Source: Bacteroidales bacterium UBA5197 (lineage in GTDB: Bacteria; Bacteroidota; Bacteroidia; Bacteroidales; Lentimicrobiaceae). From it: DNA of 64,000 nucleotides. Shown piece by piece: positions 52,256 through 61,277 of the stretch (position 1 is the stretch's first letter; the number at the start of each line of letters is the position of its first letter). Location: NCBI GenBank assembly GCA_002412885.1, contig DHVX01000086.1, positions 1-64,000 on the forward strand. The letters are read 5' to 3'. The translations under genes were made by a program, and so were the position numbers. Below the pieces are notes generated by a model, which was not told the DNA's origin, ran no database searches, and saw only the letters and a list, made by a program, of their open reading frames with translations.

Positions 52256-53167
52256 TCAACCAATAACCCGCTTTCGCAGATCTGAGGGTTTATCCCCTGA
52301 AATATTTCTGAACTCCCGGATAAAATGAGCCTGGTCATAATATCCTGATTCCAGGGCAATAGAAGTCAGACTCTGCGAAGTTGGGAAAAGCCCCAATGCC
52401 TTGTGAAATCGTGATAAACCGGCAAATCTGCCCGGAGTTATGCCAACATAGTCTTTAAACAATCTTTCAAACTGTCGTTCGCCAACGAAAAGCGATCTGG
52501 CAACTTCTCCCGGCCCTGTTTCGGATGAGAATTGACTAAGCATTTCAACACTTTTTCTGATCATGGCAAAATGCCGTTGATTCACAACCCTCATGCGGCG
52601 GAGAATGAAATCCTCAATCAACATCAGCCTTTGCGGAAGGGTTTGGGCAGCGGCTACTCGCATTCCAATATCATGCAAGCCTTTTTCAACTTCAGTAAGG
52701 CCAACGGTAAGGTGGGTAAAATGATGGGCAGGAATTCCGAACAATGCGTTCGAAGCATATGGATGAAAAACCACCCCAAGCAATCCGGCCTGCCCGTAGG
52801 AAAAGATATCCTTGAAAGTGGTGAATTGCCCGCAGATAAGACTGTGTGGCTGCAAACCGGCTTGCATGCCACCATAGCTTTCGCTGAAAGGGTTTCCGTA
52901 ATGAAAAATTAATTGTGTTTCGCCATTTGGCAATAAGCGTTCATGCAGATATCCTCCCGGCTTCTCAAGCTGCCAGAAACACTTTACAAATGCCGACACC
53001 TTTTCTCCGGCAGGAAAAACCCTGAGTTCGGGTATCACCGACTCAATTACTTGCCCGGAACTGGTGTTTATGGTCATTGGCAGGTCAGATAATAATTGAT
53101 GGATTAACAGCGAAGGAAATGAAAAATGGCCACTGAAATCATCGCTGTCTGATTCCGGAATTTTCAC
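52256..53167 (-). CDS. AraC-family transcriptional regulator
   Basis: 303 residues. The N-terminal sensor region (about 35-190) has the pattern VSAFVKCFWQLEKPGG, then LLPNGETQLIFHYG and LIGVVFHPYA-like strands, like DUF6597 sensor domains. The C-terminal AraC HTH runs from about 210: GPGEVARSLFVGERQFERLFKDYVGITPGRFAGLSRF, then the second helix pair ending SIALESGYYDQAHFIREFRNISGDKPSDLRKR. Ligand unknown. It diverges from an OadA/PycB-like gene, and the two -7 boxes (53191 and 53269) lie in the shared gap, so control of that gene is possible (inference). Confidence 0.88.
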   Translation of the reverse strand: MKIPESDSDDFSGHFSFPSLLIHQLLSDLPMTINTSSGQVIESVIPELRVFPAGEKVSAFVKCFWQLEKPGGYLHERLLPNGETQLIFHYGNPFSESYGGMQAGLQPHSLICGQFTTFKDIFSYGQAGLLGVVFHPYASNALFGIPAHHFTHLTVGLTEVEKGLHDIGMRVAAAQTLPQRLMLIEDFILRRMRVVNQRHFAMIRKSVEMLSQFSSETGPGEVARSLFVGERQFERLFKDYVGITPGRFAGLSRFHKALGLFPTSQSLTSIALESGYYDQAHFIREFRNISGDKPSDLRKRVIG

Positions 53168-53190
53168 TTTATTGGATGCTATTCCCGGTA

Positions 53191-53198
53191 CAAAGTTA
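53191..53198 (-). promoter_or_regulatory. -7 promoter box for the AraC regulator gene
   Basis: TAACTTTG on the minus strand (CAAAGTTA as written), 24 bases before the start at 53167. Confidence 0.5.
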
Positions 53199-53268
53199 CA
53201 AATGTGTCATATTTTTTTCATCCCGGAAATAATTTTTCGCTTCCTATCGCATTGAATATTAATTCTTT

Positions 53269-53276
53269 TACTTTTG
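53269..53276 (+). promoter_or_regulatory. -7 promoter box for the OadA/PycB-type gene
   Basis: TACTTTTG matches TAnnTTTG, 82 bases before ATG 53358. Confidence 0.45.
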
Positions 53277-53357
53277 CAGAAAGGGTTTTAATCAGACAGA
53301 CTATTAATCTATTACGAATATTTTACTTCGTCCACTTTTACATATCTCATTTCACTT

Positions 53358-55088
53358 ATGGCTAAAAAACTTCAAATCAGAGACTTGACCTTACGCGACG
53401 GACAGCAGTCGATGTTTGCTACCCGCATGACCCAGCAACAGATTGACCGTGTGCTGCCTCTTTTCCGTGAAGCCGGCTTTTATGCCATGGAAGTCTGGGG
53501 TGGTGCCGTTCCTGATTCTGTGATGCGGTACCTGAACGAAAACCCCTGGCATCGACTGGAAAAGATAAAAGAAGGAGTTGGAGATGCTTCAAAATTAACT
53601 GCATTATCACGTGGCCGCAATCTCTTCGGATACAACCCATACCCCGACGATGTAATTGATGGATTCAACCGGAATGCCATCAAATCCGGTGTCAGCATCA
53701 TGCGGATTTTCGATGCATTAAACGACACCAACAACATCGGATCAACCATTAAATCGGTGAAAGAAAATGGTGGAATTGCTGACTGTGCGATTTGCTACAC
53801 CGTTGATCCTTACTTCTCAACCATGAAGAAGTTAAAGGCTATTCTTCAGGCCAAACCACTTCAGACACACATATTTACAGATCAGTATTACCTGAGTCTT
53901 GCCCTTGAACTTCAGGAAATGGGAGCAGATATGATCTCCATCAAGGATATGGCAGGGTTGATTCCTCCGCTCAGGGCGGGAAGACTCGTCAGGCTTTTTA
54001 AGAAAAACCTCAGCATTCCTGTTGATTTTCATACCCATTGCACTCCCGGATACGGGCTGGCGTCCATACTGATGGCCATCGTAAACGGCGCTGATATTGT
54101 GGATACAAACATCATGTCGTTTTCCGGAGGCACTGCAGGTGCTTCGTTCGAGATTATACAATTGTTCTGCGACAGAATGAATATTGACACCGGCGTGAAT
54201 CTTGAAGCTGTGGTTAAGATTGACGCGGTTTTGCGCGAAATAAGGCATGAACTTGCTGAATTTGATCAATATAAGGAGTTCCCGAAAGAGTTCAACATCT
54301 TAACCGACAAACTTCCGAAGGACATTGACGAGATGTTTGAGTTGGCCATTGCCTTCGCAAAAGCTGATAAAGAAGAAGACCTGCTTACCACCTGTGCAAG
54401 GATTGAAAGCTATTTTAACTTCCCCGAACCAGATGAAAAAGTAAAAGAAGCCGAAGTTCCCGGAGGCATGTATTCAAATATGCTGGCACAACTGAAGCAA
54501 CTGAAACTCGAGAAACTGCTGCCACGCACACTGGAGTTAATCCCATCCGTTCGTATGGATGCCGGTTGCCCGCCATTGGTTACCCCAACCAGTCAGATTG
54601 TGGGGGTGCAGGCTGTAAATTGCGCCATCGATGAATTGAAAGGACAACCCGTGTACACCACCAAATCCATTCAGTTTGTCAATCTGGTGAAAGGAATTTA
54701 TGGCAAAACTCCACTGCCTGTTGATCCTGAATTCAGGTACAAAATTGCAGGTGTGAAAGAGGAAACGCCTTACGATCCCCGATTTTATAAACGTCAGGAA
54801 AATACTGTGTTTCATGAGTATGGCGGTGTAAAACTGGCTGAAAATGAAAAAGAGGAGTTGCTTCTGGAGCTCTTTCCTGCTGTAGCCGGCGATTATCTGA
54901 AGCGCCGTGTTGAGCAGAATTATCTGGATGAAATTCACAGGATAGAAGACGAAAAACGCGCCATTTTTGAAGCCGAAAAACAGGCTTACGAACAACTCTC
55001 CCCTGAAGAAAAAGAAAAGCGACTGATTGAAGGCCTTTACCATTACGACTGGACAACAGAGGATGGTGATACGCTGGGGCACTCGTAA
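53358..55088 (+). CDS. oadA: OadA/PycB-type carboxyltransferase subunit
   Basis: 576 residues. The HMG-CoA lyase-like TIM barrel (about 1-300) starts with LTLRDGQQSMFATRM (the metal-binding Asp), has the carboxylated-Lys region ADMISIKDMAGL (Lys at about 197) and the HTH metal ligands in FHTHCTPGYG (about 223-232). Then the conserved carboxylase domain with GGMYSNMLAQL and SQIVGVQAV. The chain ends at ATEDGDTLGHS with no biotinyl lysine (no AMKM), so the biotin carrier must be separate. In Bacteroidota such proteins serve oxaloacetate decarboxylase, pyruvate carboxylase or methylmalonyl-CoA-type complexes; which one cannot be told. It ends just before the accessory island. Confidence 0.86.
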   Translation: MAKKLQIRDLTLRDGQQSMFATRMTQQQIDRVLPLFREAGFYAMEVWGGAVPDSVMRYLNENPWHRLEKIKEGVGDASKLTALSRGRNLFGYNPYPDDVIDGFNRNAIKSGVSIMRIFDALNDTNNIGSTIKSVKENGGIADCAICYTVDPYFSTMKKLKAILQAKPLQTHIFTDQYYLSLALELQEMGADMISIKDMAGLIPPLRAGRLVRLFKKNLSIPVDFHTHCTPGYGLASILMAIVNGADIVDTNIMSFSGGTAGASFEIIQLFCDRMNIDTGVNLEAVVKIDAVLREIRHELAEFDQYKEFPKEFNILTDKLPKDIDEMFELAIAFAKADKEEDLLTTCARIESYFNFPEPDEKVKEAEVPGGMYSNMLAQLKQLKLEKLLPRTLELIPSVRMDAGCPPLVTPTSQIVGVQAVNCAIDELKGQPVYTTKSIQFVNLVKGIYGKTPLPVDPEFRYKIAGVKEETPYDPRFYKRQENTVFHEYGGVKLAENEKEELLLELFPAVAGDYLKRRVEQNYLDEIHRIEDEKRAIFEAEKQAYEQLSPEEKEKRLIEGLYHYDWTTEDGDTLGHS

Positions 55089-55096
55089 AGAATAAG

Positions 55097-55190
55097 CGTT
55101 TAAAGCATTTCAATCCCGAAGCTTCCGGAACTCACCGCTGGTTTCGATAGCCATTGGAATTGCAGAGCGATCAGAGTTCTGTTTATTGTG
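55097..55190. repeat. Cassette-spacer repeat, partial copy 1
   Basis: From GCGTTTAAAGCATTTCAAT to GTTCTGTTTAT. Matches the right half of the longer copies at 56132 and 57308 (TTCAATCCCGAAGCTTC...TCAGAGTTCTGTTTAT). Lies between oadA and the stop codon of the first island gene. It is the left border of the array. Confidence 0.7.
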
Positions 55191-55195
55191 CACAG

Positions 55196-56092
55196 TTATT
55201 CTTCTTCAAAAAAGTCGTTATCAACCTCTTTTACTTCGTAAAAAGTTTTTACTTGAACACCAACATTGTATTGGAGCATTAAGTCAACCAGTTTAGCTCC
55301 GTCAATTAATACAATTGAGTGATGCGCTTCTCTAGCCTTTTTAATGGCAGAATCGTCAAAAGTTGATGTTGTAATAAAAACGCCCTTGTTAGTATCTCCA
55401 CTCATTGCTCCAATAAAATTCCTGATATCTTTTTCACGAACTTTGTTTTCATTGTAGCGTTTTGCTTGAGTGTAAATCTTTTCTAAACCTAATTTATCTT
55501 CATTAATTATTCCATCAATTCCACCATCACCTGATTTTGAAGTTTCAACAAAATCACCATATCCCATTTTTTTAAGAAGAATAAGGATAACTTTCTCAAA
55601 ATAATATGGGTCTATTTCTTTTAGTTTCTCTAAAAGTTCCGATTTTACTTGTTTTTCAATAGTTGAAAAGCCAGAATCAATTAAATCCTGAGGTGAAGCA
55701 TTTTCAACTTTAATCGGATCTACATCTATATCATTTTCTTTTTCGGTTTTTACTGATTCTCTATGATTGATGAAATCGTGATCATTTTGAAGTTCCTGTA
55801 ATGTCAAAAAACCCTTTTTTAAGGCTCTTTTCCCTTTTTCTGTAATTTGAACCTCTCCTCTTTTTGGGTAAGAAACAAACTTAGCCATTTTGAGATATGA
55901 TTTACCCCAAAGTATCCTGTCAATTAAAACATTCGCGCCTGAACTAGTTTTTTGTTTAAGTAATTCATCAGGCAAATCAGAGTAATAATTATCACTAACA
56001 AAAACAGCTAATTCGCGACTTTTAAATGACTCAGCAGAATTTAAAGTTTCTAGAATTGGCAGGAAGGTTTCATGATATTTTGGTAATTCCAT
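55196..56092 (-). CDS. Mrr-like restriction endonuclease
   Basis: 298 residues, AT-rich and unlike the core genes in base composition. The N-terminal winged-helix Mrr_N domain (about 1-95: LPILETLNSA, then FVSYPKRGEVQITEKGKRAL) is followed by an acidic linker (about 110-150) and the PD-(D/E)xK catalytic domain (about 160-290): E166 in YYFEKVILILLKKMGYG, D193 in GDGGIDGI and Q209-A210-K211 in YTQAKRY. Mrr enzymes cut DNA carrying modified bases. No methyltransferase is next to it, which fits a type IV (modification-dependent) defence role. It is the first minus-strand gene in the cassette-like array. Confidence 0.88.
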   Translation of the reverse strand: MELPKYHETFLPILETLNSAESFKSRELAVFVSDNYYSDLPDELLKQKTSSGANVLIDRILWGKSYLKMAKFVSYPKRGEVQITEKGKRALKKGFLTLQELQNDHDFINHRESVKTEKENDIDVDPIKVENASPQDLIDSGFSTIEKQVKSELLEKLKEIDPYYFEKVILILLKKMGYGDFVETSKSGDGGIDGIINEDKLGLEKIYTQAKRYNENKVREKDIRNFIGAMSGDTNKGVFITTSTFDDSAIKKAREAHHSIVLIDGAKLVDLMLQYNVGVQVKTFYEVKEVDNDFFEEE

Positions 56093-56131
56093 ATTATTTT
56101 ATTTTAAGGTTATTTTTCAACTCATAATTAT

Positions 56132-56503
56132 GCACAACGCCGAAGCTATAAGCTGGCAGGCATTTAAAATTATCCATCTCCGCGGCTTGCAGAATGTCCG
56201 TTAAAATTACAAATTTCCCGGATACCACAATGTGCCTGCTTGCGTAATGTTTTAGTTGAACCATGAAAAGAGGCAAAAAGCTGCTTTGCATCTGCAAACA
56301 ACTGTCTGCTTTTTCACTTCAATCCTTTAAAAAGCGTCTTTAAGTACATAGGCACCTCAAGGGATGCGCTGCATTGAGCTTGTCGAAATGCGCCGTATTG
56401 AGCCTGTCGAAATATAGTTCAATCCCGAAGCTTCGGAAACTCATCGCTGGTTCCGTTAGCTAGAGGAATTGCAGAGCGCTTAGTGTTCTATTTATCGGCT
56501 GCT
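56132..56503. repeat. Cassette-spacer repeat, copy 2
   Basis: About 372 bp, roughly 85-90% identical by eye to copy 3 (57308-57650). Left end reads GCACAACGCCGAAGC and AAGCTGGCAGGCA; the inverted partner is GTGCCTGCTTGCGTAATGTT near 56230-56250. Two tandem ATTGAGC[CT]TGTCGAAAT copies (56373-56389, 56397-56413) follow, then the common end TGTTCTATTTAT. It fills the gap between two same-strand genes. Confidence 0.75.
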
Positions 56504-56521
56504 GTTATTATTTTCAATCGA

Positions 56522-57298
56522 TTAGAATCTAATAAAATTTGCCCTTGAATAAGTGCCAGGATTCGCATGGTCTCCTAACTCAAAGTCAAAGTTTACATAT
56601 TCTATATTTGTAAATTCAGTCAAGTTATATATTACTGAAGCTAAATATGAATCTGCTCCAGCGGTTCCACATTGTTCAGTTAAAAAATCACTGTCATCTA
56701 TTTGAACAAAAACTGTATCATTTGAAATTCTGTTCAGTTTAAGAATAATTTGAGGATTTTCTTCGTTTAATTTCTCTATTACTTGATTTAGTGTCTGCGA
56801 CTTTAAACTATTAATTTCCTTCATGTAGAATTTTGAGGCTATTGTGTCAAATTCCACAGACCAATTCTTTTTCGATTCAATTATTTCTTTGTTATTTAAT
56901 TTATATTTCATCCAATTGTCAGGAATTTGTGGTTGATCAATTTTCCATTTCTTCTCTATGGAAGTCCACATTAAATAAGGGCCATCAAATCCTTCAATAA
57001 ATAATAGTTGAAATTCATTGTCATTTAGTTTTTGGTACTCTGGTTCTAAGAAATCAGGATGGTCAATGAACCCGAATTTCTTTAGTGTTTCCCAATCATT
57101 TGATTCAGGTAATCCATTTGTTTTTCTGTAAGCCTCAATTTGGTCGATAATTTTATTACCCAATTTAATATCTGAATGACGATTTATGGTAAATGGAAGC
57201 TTTAACCATATCAAATAAAGAATTATTAAAGAAACAATCCCTAATCCCAATATTTTAAATCCTTTTCTCAAGTTAAATATCAATTTTTTTCTTGTCAT
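56522..57298 (-). CDS. Uncharacterised membrane-anchored protein
   Basis: 258 residues from ATG 57298. Starts with a short basic stretch (MTRKKLIFNLRKGF) and one hydrophobic helix (about 15-37), so it is anchored in the membrane with the rest outside. No motif is recognised; the mature part has Cys-poor, polar sequence with FDSIASKFYMKEIN and TEQCGTAGADSYLASVIYN near the end. A longer reading (start 57352) would run into the repeat copy 3 and was rejected. AT-rich, with base composition matching its neighbours in the array, so probably acquired. Function unknown. Confidence 0.65.
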   Translation of the reverse strand: MTRKKLIFNLRKGFKILGLGIVSLIILYLIWLKLPFTINRHSDIKLGNKIIDQIEAYRKTNGLPESNDWETLKKFGFIDHPDFLEPEYQKLNDNEFQLLFIEGFDGPYLMWTSIEKKWKIDQPQIPDNWMKYKLNNKEIIESKKNWSVEFDTIASKFYMKEINSLKSQTLNQVIEKLNEENPQIILKLNRISNDTVFVQIDDSDFLTEQCGTAGADSYLASVIYNLTEFTNIEYVNFDFELGDHANPGTYSRANFIRF

Positions 57299-57307
57299 TA
57301 AATAACC

Positions 57308-57650
57308 GCTAACACCCCAAGCTTTGCGCTGGCAGGCATTTAAAATTACCAATCTTCGCGGCTTGCAGAATGCCCGTTAAAATTACAAATTTTCCGGATA
57401 CCACACTGCGCCTGCTTGCGTAATGTTTTAGTTGAACCTTGAAAAGAGGCAAAAAGCTGCTTTGCATCTGTAAACAATTGTCTGTTTTTTCACTTCAATC
57501 CAATTAAAAAACGTCTTTATGTACATAGGCACTTCAAGGGATGCGCTGCATTGAGCCTGTTGAAATGCGCCGTATTGAGCCTGTCGAAATATAGTTCAAT
57601 CCCGAAGCTTCGGGACTGGGTCTTGCAGACCGCTCAGAGTCCTGTTTATT
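57308..57650. repeat. Cassette-spacer repeat, copy 3
   Basis: Left end GCTAACACCCCAAGC, then GCGCTGGCAGGCATT; the inverted partner is CTGCGCCTGCTTGCGTAATG at about 57406-57425, giving an outer pair CTAACAC/CTAAAAC and inner pair GCGCTGGCAGGC/ACGCAAGCAGGC, as in the R and L arms of attC sites (about 130 bp). The remaining part, up to GAGTCCTGTTTATTA, is common to the array spacers. Confidence 0.75.
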
Positions 57651-57665
57651 AGCAATAGTTGTTTC

Positions 57666-59318
57666 TTATTGAATCAACAATTTTTTAAAATATATTTTGT
57701 CTTTAATTAGTATTTTTACTAAATACAAACCCGGTTTAATTCCTTGAAGTAATATTTCATTATGTTTTTGAGTAACATTACTGGTAAATAAGATTTTACC
57801 TTCAACATTACAAACAATAATTGTTGCTTTTTGATTAAAATTTGATGGCAAATCAATATTAAATAAACCTGATGATGGATTAGGGTATATATTAACTTGA
57901 TCTAATGTATTAATATCTATATTTAAAAGAGGATATACTGTATCAACCTTTGCTATGAAAATATAAGATGGTAAATCTGAAGACATATTATTCAAGTAAG
58001 TAATTCCAACTATGTAGATATTATTTGAACTATCTATCGTTATACTTTCTCCTTTGTCCCATGAGGGGTATCCATACTTACCAATAGTAATAATCTCACC
58101 GTTTTGGTTGAATTTCATTAATAAAATATCCAAACGAATACCATTTCCAAGTATTATTTCACCATTTAATTCTATACCATCAAAATAACCTGTTAAAATT
58201 ACATCATTGTTTTTGTCAATTACAATAGAATTTCCAGAGTTCTCATTTCCATCATAATCTCCATGATACTGACCAATGAGATTAATCCAATCCATATCTC
58301 CCTGAGAGTTATATTTAACGAGAAATGCATCATTATGTGAATCAGGTATTAAAGAATCCCCAAACATGCAATTATGACATCCGATATATCCTGATATATA
58401 TAAGTTATCTTCATTATCTATTGCTAATGATTTTCCTTTTATATAATTATTATCGCTGCCTTCTTGTATTAAATTGACAAACTCACCATTTTGATTATAT
58501 TTAAAAACTAAAAATTCTCCAACTTCTTGCGCAACAGTATCAGTAATTGCATCATAGCCTGAAAAATAACCTGTAGTATAAATATTATTGTCTGAATCAG
58601 TTAATATGCTATATAAGTCACTTCTATTTTCTGTAACCTGTTTTGCAAAAATACAATTGTTTTGACTATCATATTTGGCAAAGAAGGCATTTTGTACATC
58701 AATATAAACATAATCTCCCCATGGCGTATATTGCCAATAACCATATGATGTCATCGTTATATCGCCAAAGCTTGATGTGCCTGAAAATCCTCCACATATA
58801 TATAGGTCATTGTTTTTATTGACACATAATGAATTCGAATTCTCATCTCCAATACCTCCATCAGAATTAATACTTATTGTTTCTCCTGTATTTTTTACTT
58901 TTAGGAGAAATATATCGGTGCCTCCATTTGAAGTAATTGTTGTATCATTTAATAATAGAGTATTGGAAAAGGTTCCGGTACAAACAATATTCATGCTTGT
59001 ATCAAAACAAATCTGCCCTAATGAAATAGGAGTATTACTCCCCAAACTTCTTGACCAGATGAGATTGCCGTCTAAATCCAATTTAAATATAAAAATATTT
59101 CTATCTGCCAGGCCTGTAACTACGCTATCTCCCAATATTAAGTCCCCATAAAATTCGCCTGCCACATATAAATAACCATTTTCATCTGAAATTATGCTTT
59201 TAGCTATATTATTACCTGAAGATCCAATAATATTGTTCCAGTCAAACTGTATATTCTGACCAAGAATTTGGCTAGATGTAAAAGCCAAAGTGATTAAAGT
59301 TAGAATTATCGATTTCAT
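57666..59318 (-). CDS. T9SS-sorted SBBP repeat protein
   Basis: 550 residues, signal peptide at 1-20 (cleavage near ILGQ). Six or more SBBP-type beta-propeller repeats of about 60 residues, each with GNYLYVAGEFYG or NNIYTTGYFSG and a DAFLVKYNSQGDMDWI-like tail, fill about 25-460. The last 80 residues are a T9SS type A sorting domain (VNIYPNPSSGLFNID, then IKPGLYLVKILI). Presumed surface protein. AT-rich compared with the T9SS proteins at 17478 and 29644, which supports separate acquisition. Its 3' end is bordered by repeat copy 3; an attC-like palindrome lies 46 bases upstream of its start. Confidence 0.85.
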   Translation of the reverse strand: MKSIILTLITLAFTSSQILGQNIQFDWNNIIGSSGNNIAKSIISDENGYLYVAGEFYGDLILGDSVVTGLADRNIFIFKLDLDGNLIWSRSLGSNTPISLGQICFDTSMNIVCTGTFSNTLLLNDTTITSNGGTDIFLLKVKNTGETISINSDGGIGDENSNSLCVNKNNDLYICGGFSGTSSFGDITMTSYGYWQYTPWGDYVYIDVQNAFFAKYDSQNNCIFAKQVTENRSDLYSILTDSDNNIYTTGYFSGYDAITDTVAQEVGEFLVFKYNQNGEFVNLIQEGSDNNYIKGKSLAIDNEDNLYISGYIGCHNCMFGDSLIPDSHNDAFLVKYNSQGDMDWINLIGQYHGDYDGNENSGNSIVIDKNNDVILTGYFDGIELNGEIILGNGIRLDILLMKFNQNGEIITIGKYGYPSWDKGESITIDSSNNIYIVGITYLNNMSSDLPSYIFIAKVDTVYPLLNIDINTLDQVNIYPNPSSGLFNIDLPSNFNQKATIIVCNVEGKILFTSNVTQKHNEILLQGIKPGLYLVKILIKDKIYFKKLLIQ

Positions 59319-59364
59319 AATTTGTTTGATATTTTTCTATGTTTGTTAAAGTGCTTCAATTATT

Positions 59365-59500
59365 GCTAACGGTTGAGGCTAAGCGCTGGCGGGCAGTTTT
59401 GAAAACAGATCATTCCGGCCAGCAGAATTTTCAATAAATATACAACCTTTCCTTTATTAACCATCTGCCCGATAGCGTTTAGTCTTTGTGCTTGTTGCAC
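59365..59500. repeat. attC-like imperfect palindrome
   Basis: Outer GCTAAC (59365-59370) is followed by GGCTAAGCGCTGGCGGGCAG (59377-59396), which pairs with CTGCCCGATAGCGTTTAGTC (59465-59484); 16 of 20 positions are Watson-Crick. The right side runs into GTTGCACAAC, the left end of the IS. It has the same outer and inner arm plan as the left parts of spacer copies 2 and 3. Confidence 0.65.
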
Positions 59501-61252
59501 AACTATAAAGATACGGAATTATTTTTTAGCGGTTATTAACCGGTGTTTGTTTATAAATAACTGTCATTCAGTTGAATAGGCGATTATTCTTTTGTATCTT
59601 TAAGTTATGCAAGGACGAATAGAATACAACCCAAAGCTAATGTACCAGTTACATCTCGATAACCTGGTGCCTAAAGATAATTATTACAGACAACTTGATC
59701 AGGTGCTGGATCTGGAATTTCTGTACAAGGCAACGGCTGAATACTATGGGGATGAAGGCCAGGAATCCATTGATCCTGTGGTGTTTATAAAGATATGCCT
59801 GGTTGGTTATCTGAACAATATAAACTCTGACCGCAGGTTAATCGAATATTGCGGAAATTGCCTGGATGTCAGGCTATTTATCCGGTATGATCTTGATGAA
59901 ACGCTTCCCTGGCATAGTACCATAAGTCGCACTCGCCAGTTGTATGGCGAAGAGGTGTTTCTGGCATTATTCCGGAAAGTGTTAAGTATGTGCGTTCATA
60001 AAGGCATGGTCCGGGGCAAACGCCAGGCTATAGATTCTGCATTTATTAAAGCCAACGCAAGTATGGATTCGCTGGTTGAAAAAGAAGTTGTCGAAGATGC
60101 CGGAATGTATCTGGATGAATTGAACGAAGGTTCGGAGTATAAAGTGAGCAAAACCAAAAAAGCAATTGTTGAGAAGCACCACGCCTGGAAGGTTAAAGCA
60201 TACAAGGGTCAGCCTTCCAATCAAAATACCAAACAGCTGAACGATTTTGGTGAACCAATCCGGCCCAAATACCTGAGCAATCATACCCACTATTCGCCAA
60301 CTGATCCCGATGCCCGCATCAGTGTAAAAGTCGGGAAATCCCGCCAACTTAACTATTACGGGCAAATTGCAGTGGATGATGCTCATCATGTAATTACCGG
60401 TGCAATGGCTGATTATGCCGATCAGAGAGACAGCCAGTGCCTACCTGCTATCCTTGAACAAACCATTGAAAACCTGAACGAAAACGAGATAAGAACAGAA
60501 CAGATAGCAGCCGATACCGGATACAGCAGTGGTGAAGCGCTCCGGTACTGCGAAGAACATGCTATAGAAGCCTATATCCCAAACTTTGGACTGTATAAAC
60601 CTACGCGTGAAGGATTCATCTACAACAAGGAACTTGACCGTTACGAATGCACCCGTGGCAACAAAGCTATCCTGCCTTTTCGCCAGATCTTTACTGACAA
60701 AAAAGGCTATCAGAAAAGAGTATATCGTTCAGATAACAGCAAATGCAAAAACTGCCCATTGCGTAGTTCATGCATTGGGAAAAGTGATTTCAAGAAACTT
60801 GATGACAGCATCGACAAACCATATTATGACCGGATGCACCAGCGGATGCAAACGCAATATGCGAGAAAAATCAGCAAGATCCGGAGCAGCACTGTTGAGC
60901 CTGTCCTTGGAACCCTCATTAACTATCTGAATATGAAACGGGTGAACACCCGGGGAATAAACAAGGCTAATAAGCATGTTCTTATGGCAGCGCTGTGCTA
61001 TAACCTGAAGAAATACATGAAGTTTAAATCCACCAAGGTGATTTCTGTAATAAAATCAATGGATATGAACAAAATAGGAGACTTTTTCAACATTTCTGAA
61101 GCTGTTTCAGGCCTGATCAATGGGTTTTTAATCAATATGAGGCTTATGGAAGCACCTTGCCATTTTAAAATTCTGACAAGCAACGATCGCAGCCTGGAGA
61201 GCTATGCTGCAGAACAGGTTGAAATCTTCTTTCAGGGATGATGTTGTGCAAC
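59494..61252 (+). mobile_element. IS1182-family insertion sequence
   Basis: About 1.76 kb with short imperfectly stated ends GTTGCACAAC (59494-59503) and GTTGTGCAAC (61243-61252), perfect inverted copies of each other. It holds one transposase gene. No target duplication longer than 2-3 bases is visible. The ends resemble the GCACAAC core in the cassette spacer at 56132-56138, so the element may target, or may have captured, such a site. The boundaries are inferred from these repeats. Confidence 0.6.
59607..61241 (+). CDS. IS1182-family transposase
   Basis: 544 residues, normal for the IS1182 family. An N-terminal helical domain (about 1-135) precedes the DDE core: Asp143 in QAIDSAFIKAN, Asp303 in IAADTGYSSGE and Glu431 in STVEPVLGTL, with the usual long insertion between the second Asp and Glu that carries a Cys cluster (CKNCPLRSSC at 380-389), probably a zinc site. 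The catalytic triad is intact and the reading frame uninterrupted, so the element could be active. A conserved helical tail (KHVLMAALCYNLKKYMK) follows. Confidence 0.92.
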   Translation: MQGRIEYNPKLMYQLHLDNLVPKDNYYRQLDQVLDLEFLYKATAEYYGDEGQESIDPVVFIKICLVGYLNNINSDRRLIEYCGNCLDVRLFIRYDLDETLPWHSTISRTRQLYGEEVFLALFRKVLSMCVHKGMVRGKRQAIDSAFIKANASMDSLVEKEVVEDAGMYLDELNEGSEYKVSKTKKAIVEKHHAWKVKAYKGQPSNQNTKQLNDFGEPIRPKYLSNHTHYSPTDPDARISVKVGKSRQLNYYGQIAVDDAHHVITGAMADYADQRDSQCLPAILEQTIENLNENEIRTEQIAADTGYSSGEALRYCEEHAIEAYIPNFGLYKPTREGFIYNKELDRYECTRGNKAILPFRQIFTDKKGYQKRVYRSDNSKCKNCPLRSSCIGKSDFKKLDDSIDKPYYDRMHQRMQTQYARKISKIRSSTVEPVLGTLINYLNMKRVNTRGINKANKHVLMAALCYNLKKYMKFKSTKVISVIKSMDMNKIGDFFNISEAVSGLINGFLINMRLMEAPCHFKILTSNDRSLESYAAEQVEIFFQG

Positions 61253-61277
61253 GGCTACCTTTGTTAGCATGCGTAAT

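Noticed and set aside
56373..56413. Tandem ATTGAGC[CT]TGTCGAAAT repeats as a CRISPR-like array
   Set aside because: Only two copies, without regular unique spacers; part of the dispersed spacer repeat.
57299..57352. Upstream start of the 56522-57298 gene
   Set aside because: The extra 18 codons lie in the spacer repeat copy 3, and a signal-anchor sequence begins at the downstream Met.
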